Of a DNA stretch of 45,059 nucleotides, positions 26,628 to 33,233 are shown in pieces. The notes below the pieces were generated by a model that was not told the DNA's origin, made no database searches, and saw only the letters and a list, made by a program, of their open reading frames with translations. This DNA comes from an uncultured Clostridia bacterium. Its GTDB lineage: Bacteria; Bacillota; Clostridia; TANB77; CAG-508. Position 1 is the stretch's first letter. The number at the start of each line of letters is the position of its first letter. Where the stretch lies: positions 1 through 45,059 of the forward strand of contig CALXRX010000012.1 of the NCBI GenBank assembly GCA_944390975.1, written 5' to 3'. A program made the position numbers and the translations under genes.

Positions 26628-28010
26628 ATGGTAAAAATAGCTATCATTATGTGTAATGATATGCATATGGATTTAGAACGGTCCAATATCTTACTAAATT
26701 ACATCGTACAAAATGGTAATTATGAAATTGTCTGTGACGATTATACAATTGCAGATATAGTTATCATTCAAACTTGTGCTTTTGGAAATGGTAAAAGATA
26801 TAGTATGCAAATCATTGCTGATGTAAGAGTAAATGCGAATCCAAATGCCAAAATTATTGTAACGGGGTGTTTATTATCTATTAATCAAGAGGAATTAAAA
26901 GCGATTCCTGGGATAGAAGTAAAAAGCTTTGAAGAACTTATTCATATGTTTAAAAAAGCAGATATACATTTATATAAGGAAATTGTTCCTCAAAATAAGG
27001 TAATTATCTCAGAAGGATGTTTAAAAAAATGTTCTTACTGTGTGTATCCGTTAATTGTTGGTAAATATATTAGTAAACCAATGGAAGATATTTTGTCAGA
27101 AGTTGCAAGATTATATGAAACTGAAACAAATATCTATTTAACGGGAGCACAAGAAACATCAGATTATGGCAGGGATTTATATGGTAAACCAGTTTTTGCG
27201 AAGTTGCTACAAAAGGTTTGTACACAATTTCCGAATTGTAACTACATCATTGGTTGGTTTCATCCGGCAGGGTTAACAGAAGAAATGATTTCAGTGATAG
27301 CACAAAATAAAAATGTTATAGAAATCATGCTTCATATCCAACACGTGGATGAAACAATTCTTAAAAATATGAATCGGCCTACAATGAAATTTACAGATGA
27401 AAGGATTCAGAAATTAAGAAAATTACGGCCAGATTTAGCTATTTCAACTGAAGTGATAGTTGGGTTTCCTGGTGAAACCCAACTGGAATTTCAAAAATTA
27501 GTGAACTACTTAAATAAAGGGTATTTCACTGATATAGGAGTAGCAAGTTATGAACAGGTTTTGGGTACGGATGCTTCTGTGATGGAAAATCAAATTCCAG
27601 AAGGAATAAAAAAGGAAAGATTAAAATTTATCCAGACGAAATTTAAAGCTTGCATTTATCCAGGCAATAAAGATAATTTTACTATGTCAATTATTGAGGA
27701 ATATATGAAAGCATATGAGTTATTTTGTCATCTGCCTAAGTATATTTTGAATAACAGACAAAAATATAATTGTATTGCTGGGGTAGACACAAAAGCTAAA
27801 ACAGAAGAGTGGGAAGAAATTTTGAAAGAAATTCTTGAAGAAATTATAGATTCCAGAAGCGATTTTGATTTTCAGAAAAGAAAAAAATATGTGACTGAAA
27901 AATATACAATAGAGGCTAGAATGCTATTTTATATTATGATTGAAAGAGGGAATTTTAAAGAAGGAATAAAGCAAAGAGCAAAAAAATTATTATTAGATAA
28001 CCAAGATTAA
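26628..28010 (+). CDS. MiaB-like radical SAM methylthiotransferase homologue, no TRAM
   Basis: 460 residues from ATG 26628 (GGAG 7 bases upstream; an in-frame start at 26616 would overlap the previous gene). The N-terminal domain retains the three extra cluster cysteines (IIMCND, IQTCAFG, VTGCLL). The radical SAM motif is CLKKCSYC, and STEVIVGFPGETQLEFQ follows, all MiaB/RimO-like. After about residue 345 the usual TRAM RNA-binding domain is not recognisable and is replaced by a Lys/Glu-rich helical segment. A genuine miaB exists at 9861, so this one probably has another substrate, possibly a protein or RNA acted on by its AAA/DUF1257 partners. Three CGG codons are read as Arg. Confidence 0.84.
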   Translation: MVKIAIIMCNDMHMDLERSNILLNYIVQNGNYEIVCDDYTIADIVIIQTCAFGNGKRYSMQIIADVRVNANPNAKIIVTGCLLSINQEELKAIPGIEVKSFEELIHMFKKADIHLYKEIVPQNKVIISEGCLKKCSYCVYPLIVGKYISKPMEDILSEVARLYETETNIYLTGAQETSDYGRDLYGKPVFAKLLQKVCTQFPNCNYIIGWFHPAGLTEEMISVIAQNKNVIEIMLHIQHVDETILKNMNRPTMKFTDERIQKLRKLRPDLAISTEVIVGFPGETQLEFQKLVNYLNKGYFTDIGVASYEQVLGTDASVMENQIPEGIKKERLKFIQTKFKACIYPGNKDNFTMSIIEEYMKAYELFCHLPKYILNNRQKYNCIAGVDTKAKTEEWEEILKEILEEIIDSRSDFDFQKRKKYVTEKYTIEARMLFYIMIERGNFKEGIKQRAKKLLLDNQD

Positions 28011-28028
28011 ATTTATGAAAGGAGTAGT

Positions 28029-28070
28029 ATGAAAATTCAGAGTATGATTCGGGTTAAAAGAGAACTTTAA
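28029..28070 (+). other. 13-codon ORF duplicating the start of the next gene
   Basis: RBS GAAAGGAG, then MKIQSMIRVKREL and stop. The opening 12 bases ATGAAAATTCAG are identical to those of the gene at 28137 and close to those of the AAA gene (MKMQSRVRLG). It could be a leader peptide or the remnant of a partial duplication of a gene start. Confidence 0.5.
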
Positions 28071-28136
28071 ATAAAGTGCTCTAAAATAACTCGAAGAAAC
28101 TAGCATTTCTAATGTTGTTTCGGAAAGGAAAAATGT

Positions 28137-28973
28137 ATGAAAATTCAGCGTGTTATCCGGTTTAAAAAAATTCAAGATACAGAGGATGTTAAAGCTGATC
28201 TCAAAAAAGGAAGTGCAAATACCAGTCCTAGTGATTTAGAAGAATATACACAACCAGAAAATGATATATCTGATGAAGAACTTCAGTCTCAAGGAGTCAA
28301 AGAATCAGGTCCAAGTGCTTTCAACCAGTTAAAAAGAGCTATGGAAATGGTTTTGTCTGGCAGACATTCTAACAACATGATTGGTGTTTTTGGGATAAAT
28401 GCAGACACTGTGATTGAAGAAATGGAGAAAGATTCGATTTGTTATAATATCAATATTTTAGGTAAGATAGAACCATCACCTACAGACGATATTTATAATC
28501 ATATTGCAGCAATATTACTGGACTATCTTGGGGAAGAAACAAGAGGAAGGCGTGACCTAGACTTTGAAACAAAAGAGGTATATTCTATAATTGAAAGCAT
28601 TTATGATCTCTCCTATGATTATGATTTTGCTATACCATTAGAGGCTTTGCATAGAAATGCAATGAGAGCAAAAAGGGATAATTATATTTTAACTGCTATC
28701 AATCGAATTAATAGAATAGCTAATTATTCCTCTTTTTCAAGAGATAGGGAGAATAAATTTCTTTTAATTGTAGAATTACGAAAAGCAGATTATAAAACCT
28801 TTAGTATGCTTTCAAAACTACAATCTTCAGAGTTAATTATTATTGTATATTCTCTATTTGAATTGGAATATGTGGTAGATAGTGAAACAATGAGAAAAAT
28901 GGGAGGCAAATATAACATCATAGGAAAGTTTTTTCCAGTAGGTAACTATATTGTAGCGAACGAAATAAGATAG
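28137..28973 (+). CDS. Unknown island protein (278 residues)
   Basis: It starts MKIQRVIRFKK, sharing the MK-x-Q-x-x-(I/V)-R opening of the AAA gene. An acidic, probably disordered stretch (residues 15-60) follows. The globular remainder has strands such as NNMIGVFGI, ICYNINILGKI, FLLIVELRKADYKTFSML and ELIIIVYSLFELEYVVD. No Walker A, nuclease or radical SAM motif is visible. The alternating strands and helices could be a P-loop-less relative of the AAA partner, but I cannot name a family. It is the fourth gene of the operon, 127 bases after the radical SAM gene, and is followed by the fifth gene after 12 bases. Confidence 0.7.
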   Translation: MKIQRVIRFKKIQDTEDVKADLKKGSANTSPSDLEEYTQPENDISDEELQSQGVKESGPSAFNQLKRAMEMVLSGRHSNNMIGVFGINADTVIEEMEKDSICYNINILGKIEPSPTDDIYNHIAAILLDYLGEETRGRRDLDFETKEVYSIIESIYDLSYDYDFAIPLEALHRNAMRAKRDNYILTAINRINRIANYSSFSRDRENKFLLIVELRKADYKTFSMLSKLQSSELIIIVYSLFELEYVVDSETMRKMGGKYNIIGKFFPVGNYIVANEIR

Positions 28974-28985
28974 GAGGAATTCACT

Positions 28986-30194
28986 ATGATGTTCATTAAT
29001 CTTGATGAGCATAAGATCTATGAAAAGGATGAAAGTATATTTAGATCCTGTTCTGTAGAAGTTATTATAAATCGTATGTTCGAAGAATATTTGCGTCAAT
29101 TCTATCAAGAACATGCTATATATTCTCAAGTGAAGGAACTATGGAAGCAGGTATCAGTTAACATTCCTGAGGCAACAGTATTCATTGTAAAAGATGGAAG
29201 ACAGTATTATTTAACTAAGGATTTGCATTTTGAAACTGTACCAAAGGAGACTTTTGAAATTAGTAATACTGCACATATTGTTTTGGCAGAATGTTTTGAA
29301 ACATGTTATTCTGAATTCAAAAAAATAATTGGAGACTATAAAAAATGGAAACATGAAAAAATTACTTTATTAATTATAGGAGTAAGGGACAGGTTTTGGA
29401 AGCAAGAAATGGAGGATTTTTTAGATGAGGAACAGGCAAGGTTTAAGGAAATTTTAAAAATTTCTTTGAAACAGAGGATGATTGATGACATAACTCCAAA
29501 AATTATGTCACTATATAGAAGTGTAAATTTGGAGAATGAAACAATTATGCTTATTCAGAAATTTAAGGGAGACAGTAGAGAAATCCATAGTGTTTCCAGC
29601 AAATTAATGGTTGAAAAAGTTTCTTATCTTCATGTGGGAAGGCAATTGGAAGAAATTATTAGCAGATATGTGCCAGTAGACACCGATTTTCTGGTAAATA
29701 GACTGTACAATCATATTATGATGCCAAAAAAAGATATAAAGCCATACATCAGAATAAAAACGGTGAATGAAAATGGTGTAAATGCTATATTATTCACGCC
29801 AGATGGGCAAATTCCCGTAGTTTCCAATTGGCAGTTTACAAAGATTTATTTATTTACGTTAATTAAACATAACACAGAGAGATACCCCAATTCTCCTTAT
29901 ATAATAAATGGAGATACTATTAGTATCCGTCCGATTTCTCCTGAAGAAGGATTGTGCGAGATGAGAAAATTAAATGAAACTATGTTTCAGGATATGACTT
30001 GTTATGTAGAATATGTAGGTAAAAGATATTCTTCAAGTAGTGACTTTGATTCTGATAATTTACTTTATGAACTGCAGAAAGGGAGATTATGTAATATAGT
30101 AAACCGGTTTACTACCAAGGCTTATCTTAAAGAGAAACTCGAAAAAGCACAGGAAGAAGGCAGTTATGCATTTTTCCAAGTTGTATGTTCCTAA
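28986..30194 (+). CDS. Unknown island protein (402 residues)
   Basis: It begins MMFINLDEHKIYEKDESIFR with RBS AGGAGG, 12 bases after the previous gene. No signal peptide or membrane segment. Features are a mixed helical N-terminal half with several Tyr/Trp residues (QVKELWKQVSVNIPEATVFI), a charged helical middle (EDFLDEEQARFKEILKISLK), and a C-terminal half ending KGRLCNIVNRFTTKAYLKEK. I recognise no family. One CGG codon (30105) is read as Arg followed by T. A strong bidirectional terminator closes the operon. Confidence 0.7.
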   Translation: MMFINLDEHKIYEKDESIFRSCSVEVIINRMFEEYLRQFYQEHAIYSQVKELWKQVSVNIPEATVFIVKDGRQYYLTKDLHFETVPKETFEISNTAHIVLAECFETCYSEFKKIIGDYKKWKHEKITLLIIGVRDRFWKQEMEDFLDEEQARFKEILKISLKQRMIDDITPKIMSLYRSVNLENETIMLIQKFKGDSREIHSVSSKLMVEKVSYLHVGRQLEEIISRYVPVDTDFLVNRLYNHIMMPKKDIKPYIRIKTVNENGVNAILFTPDGQIPVVSNWQFTKIYLFTLIKHNTERYPNSPYIINGDTISIRPISPEEGLCEMRKLNETMFQDMTCYVEYVGKRYSSSSDFDSDNLLYELQKGRLCNIVNRFTTKAYLKEKLEKAQEEGSYAFFQVVCS

Positions 30195-30196
30195 CA

Positions 30197-30242
30197 AAAA
30201 AAGATTTAAAGATTGCAATAAGCAATCTTTAAATCTTTTTTG
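30197..30242. terminator. Bidirectional terminator between the island and asnB
   Basis: AAAAGATTTAAAGATTGC and GCAATCTTTAAATCTTTT pair perfectly around a short loop, with A/T runs on both sides. It terminates the island operon and the convergent asnB. Confidence 0.9.
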
Positions 30243-30245
30243 CTT

Positions 30246-32093
30246 TTATATTTCAATTTTAGGCTGATACCTTTCAAGCCACATATTCACTTGGCAAAGA
30301 TATGCCATAAGCTGTGGACCTGTCATTAATTGACCAAACCAAGGTCTAGTAAAAGCATTTCCATTTGTCTGCAAAATATCTAATATATATTGTCTATCTA
30401 ATAAAGTGTTAATAGGAGCATTTGGATTTTTCATAATATCAGATAACATTTGTTTTACTGTATTTAAATAAGTAGGGTTATGCGTTTTTGGATAAGGACT
30501 CTTTTTCCTATTTATAATTTCATCAGGAAGTAAATCGCGTACAACATAACGAAGCAATCCTTTTTCTCTGCCATTTAAAGCTTTAATTTCCCATGGAACA
30601 TTCCACATATATTCAACTAATCTGTAGTCGCAAAAAGGAACTCTTAATTCTAGCCCATTATACATAGACATTCTATCAGACCTATCCAATAATGTTTGCA
30701 TAAACCAATTTAAAGTTAGGTATGATATTTTCCTTTTTTCAGCAGTTTCTTTTGAATCACAATCCAAAATTTCTACATTTGATAAACTTTCTGTGTAGCG
30801 GAAATCAATATACTCTTTTAAATTAATTTTTTGAGTAATATCTTTATTTAATAAATTTTGTCGTTCATTTATTGCAATAGACCATGGAAAAGTATTGCTA
30901 TTTAAGGCATCTTCACGGAAAAACCATGGATATCCTGCAAAAATCTCATCAGAACATTCTCCAGAAATAGCAACAGTTGCAATTTCTTTTATGTTTTTAC
31001 AAAATAGTAATAAGGAAGAATCCACATCAGCCATACCAGGAAAATCACGTGCAATCATGGCATCTTCTAATGCTTTTGCAAGTTCAGGGGTATCTATTAC
31101 AACTTTATGGTGATTAGTATCAAAGTTATTTAACATTAAATCAATATAATAATTATCAGAATTAGGTTGAAAATCACTTTTTACAAAGTTTTTATCATTA
31201 TCAACATAATCAACGGAATATGTTTCTAATTTTGGCAAATTATTTTCTTTATAATAATTAGCAATATAAGCAGTTATAATACTAGAATCAAGCCCTCCAG
31301 AAAGCATAGCACAAAGAGGAACATCAGAAACAAGTTGTCTTTTAATAGAATCTTCTAACAAGTAATGCACAGTTTTACAAGTTGTTTCAAAGTTATCTAA
31401 ATGAGGTTTGCTTTCAAGTTTCCAATATTCCTCTACATGAAATCCATCATCATTATAAATAGCAAAGTGAGCAGGTTTAATTTCAAAAATATTTTTAAAT
31501 ATACATGTTCCAGGAGTATGAGCAGGACCAATTCCTAATAATTCACCAATACTATTTTTGTCTAATTTAAGTTCAACTAAGGGATGTTCTTTTAAAGCTT
31601 TTACTTCAGAAGCAAATAATAAATGATTATCTACAAGAGTGTAGTATAAAGGCTTTATACCAAAATGATCTCTAGCCATAAATAATTCCTTTTTATTTTT
31701 ATTCCAAATAACAAAACTAAAAATTCCATTTAATTTTTTTACAATATCATAGCCATAATGTATAAAACCTTTTAAAATAACTTCAGTATCGCTATAACCT
31801 TCAAAATGGTATCCATTACTTAATAATTCATTTCGAATATCGTTTGTATTGTATAATTGACCATTATATGCAATTATGTATTCATTCTCATTATAAGATG
31901 CATACATGGGTTGGTGACCATTTTCAGGATCAACAATAATTAGTCTGCGGTGACCTAAAGCAATGTTTTCATCAATATAAAAATTCTCTTCATCCGGACC
32001 ACGTTTCGATAAAGTTTTTGTCATATGCATTAAAATATCTTTTTTATTAGATATGTCATGTTTTAAGTTTACAAAACCAACAAAACCACACAT
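30246..32093 (-). CDS. asnB: Asparagine synthase (glutamine-hydrolysing)
   Basis: 615 residues. The start is set at ATG 32093 so that Cys2 follows Met1 (MCGFVGF), as the N-terminal nucleophile requires; GGAG lies 8 bases upstream. The class II amidotransferase domain includes KRGPDEENF, GHRRLIIVD and IAYNGQLYN. The synthetase domain has the PP-loop CAMLSGGLDSSIITAYI near residue 260 and SGECSDEIFAGYPWF. It makes asparagine from aspartate, glutamine and ATP. It is monocistronic on the minus strand. Confidence 0.96.
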   Translation of the reverse strand: MCGFVGFVNLKHDISNKKDILMHMTKTLSKRGPDEENFYIDENIALGHRRLIIVDPENGHQPMYASYNENEYIIAYNGQLYNTNDIRNELLSNGYHFEGYSDTEVILKGFIHYGYDIVKKLNGIFSFVIWNKNKKELFMARDHFGIKPLYYTLVDNHLLFASEVKALKEHPLVELKLDKNSIGELLGIGPAHTPGTCIFKNIFEIKPAHFAIYNDDGFHVEEYWKLESKPHLDNFETTCKTVHYLLEDSIKRQLVSDVPLCAMLSGGLDSSIITAYIANYYKENNLPKLETYSVDYVDNDKNFVKSDFQPNSDNYYIDLMLNNFDTNHHKVVIDTPELAKALEDAMIARDFPGMADVDSSLLLFCKNIKEIATVAISGECSDEIFAGYPWFFREDALNSNTFPWSIAINERQNLLNKDITQKINLKEYIDFRYTESLSNVEILDCDSKETAEKRKISYLTLNWFMQTLLDRSDRMSMYNGLELRVPFCDYRLVEYMWNVPWEIKALNGREKGLLRYVVRDLLPDEIINRKKSPYPKTHNPTYLNTVKQMLSDIMKNPNAPINTLLDRQYILDILQTNGNAFTRPWFGQLMTGPQLMAYLCQVNMWLERYQPKIEI

Positions 32094-32181
32094 TTTATTC
32101 ACTCCAATACTATAAATAAAAATCTAAACTGATTTTACTACTGATTATTATATGCAGTTTTAAAAAAATAGTAACAAAAAG

Positions 32182-32212
32182 TTAGTCTATACCTAAGAAA
32201 GGTATAGACTAA
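32182..32212. terminator. Hairpin between asnB and the small minus-strand gene
   Basis: TTAGTCTATACC and GGTATAGACTAA form a perfect 12-bp stem with loop TAAGAAA. On the minus strand the left flank gives a T-rich stretch, so it most likely ends the small gene at 32238. Confidence 0.75.
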
Positions 32213-32237
32213 AAGCCTGTTGTTTCTAATCTAATTA

Positions 32238-32447
32238 CTAGTTACAAAAGTTTAATAAATGCTGTCTATCTAATTCAACATCATATCTTCCAGCTATCTC
32301 ATTAGCCTGTATACTTAGTACACAACCATTTGAAGTTAGAAGATCTATGTCATCCTTATTCAAGAACATACACTTTTTTATCGTTTGGTTTGAGCCTTTA
32401 TGAATCTCAGGCGTTAGCACTGAAGCCAAATATCTTAAATTAACCAT
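32238..32447 (-). CDS. Small hypothetical protein (69 residues)
   Basis: From ATG 32447, with AAAGGA about 9 bases upstream, it reads MVNLRYLASVLTPEIHKGSN then QTIKKCMFLNKDDIDLLTSN and ends QHLLNFCN. The composition is protein-like and less AT-biased than noise would be, and a hairpin follows the stop. The longer ORF to 32489 has no RBS. The family is not recognised; it could be a fragment of a larger gene. Confidence 0.5.
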   Translation of the reverse strand: MVNLRYLASVLTPEIHKGSNQTIKKCMFLNKDDIDLLTSNGCVLSIQANEIAGRYDVELDRQHLLNFCN

Positions 32448-32612
32448 TTCAAAAACATCCTTTCTGCAACAGGCCTTAGTCACTACCAAATTTTACCAAT
32501 ATAGTATATGGAAATATACTATAAATTAATTAATAATGTATATAAAATATGTAGTTTAATATACGAAATCACACATATAAAGATATTTTCATATATTAAT
32601 GTAGGTGGTTTT

Positions 32613-33138
32613 ATGAAAAAATTATTTAGGGAATTATATGAAGATGCTAAAAATATAACAATTAAAGATCCTGCAGCCAAAAATATATGGTATGTTATAT
32701 TGTTGTATCAAGGTTTTCATATATTAATTTTTTATAGAATATCTCATTTTTTATATAAACATAAATTATTGTTTTTAGCGAGATTAATATCACAATTAGC
32801 AAGATTTTTTACAGGAATAGAAATACATCCAGGAGCAAAAATAGGAAGGAGATTATTTATTGACCATGGAATGGGAATTGTAGTAGGAGAAACAGCTACA
32901 ATAGGAGATGATTGTACAATTTATCATGGAGTTACTTTAGGAGGAACAGGAAAAGATAAATTTAAAAGACACCCAGATATAGGAAACAATGTAATGATAG
33001 GCTGTGGTGCAAAAGTATTAGGGCCAATAAAAATAGGAGATAATGTAAAAATAGGTGCAAATGCAGTTGTAACAAAACCAGTGGAAAGTAACTGTACAGT
33101 TGTAGGAATACCACGGAATGGTAATAAATAAGAAATAA
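32613..33138 (+). CDS. cysE: Serine O-acetyltransferase, C-terminal frame break at CGGA
   Basis: About 174 residues, the short SAT form (the start at 32613 has TAGGTGG upstream; an upstream extension to 32508 has none). The left-handed beta-helix hexapeptides are clear: [59 protein letters not shown] and [10 protein letters not shown]. It makes O-acetylserine for cysteine synthesis. Zero frame ends [10 protein letters not shown] at 33131. Skipping C 33114 gives VVGIP-GMVINKK ending at 33138, which better matches the family ending IP-G/A-x-V-V. Both products are nearly full length, so here the evidence is homology of the last few residues only. No T-box is seen upstream. Confidence 0.9.
33114..33117 (+). 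other. CGGA frame-break site at the end of cysE
   Basis: Zero frame: ATA CCA CGG AAT GGT AAT AAA TAA. The +1 frame: GGA ATG GTA ATA AAT AAG AAA TAA. The +1 product restores the usual Pro-Gly-x-Val/Ile ending. Confidence 0.6.
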
Positions 33139-33165
33139 AAAAATTGATAAATTATACACAAACAC

Positions 33166-33194
33166 TTGTTTAAATACGAAAAATATTGTATAAT
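33166..33194 (+). promoter_or_regulatory. Promoter of uvrA
   Basis: TTGTTT, a 17-base spacer and a perfect TATAAT, 39 bases before the uvrA ATG. I see no LexA box (GAAC-N4-GTTC type) at the promoter. Confidence 0.6.
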
Positions 33195-33233
33195 ATCTTA
33201 GGACAAAATAAAAATCATATTTAGGGGGAAGAT

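Noticed and set aside
32490-32612. Cysteine T-box leader upstream of cysE
   Set aside because: No T-box consensus (GGTGG...ACC type antiterminator) or leader hairpins can be seen; the interval is short and very AT-rich.
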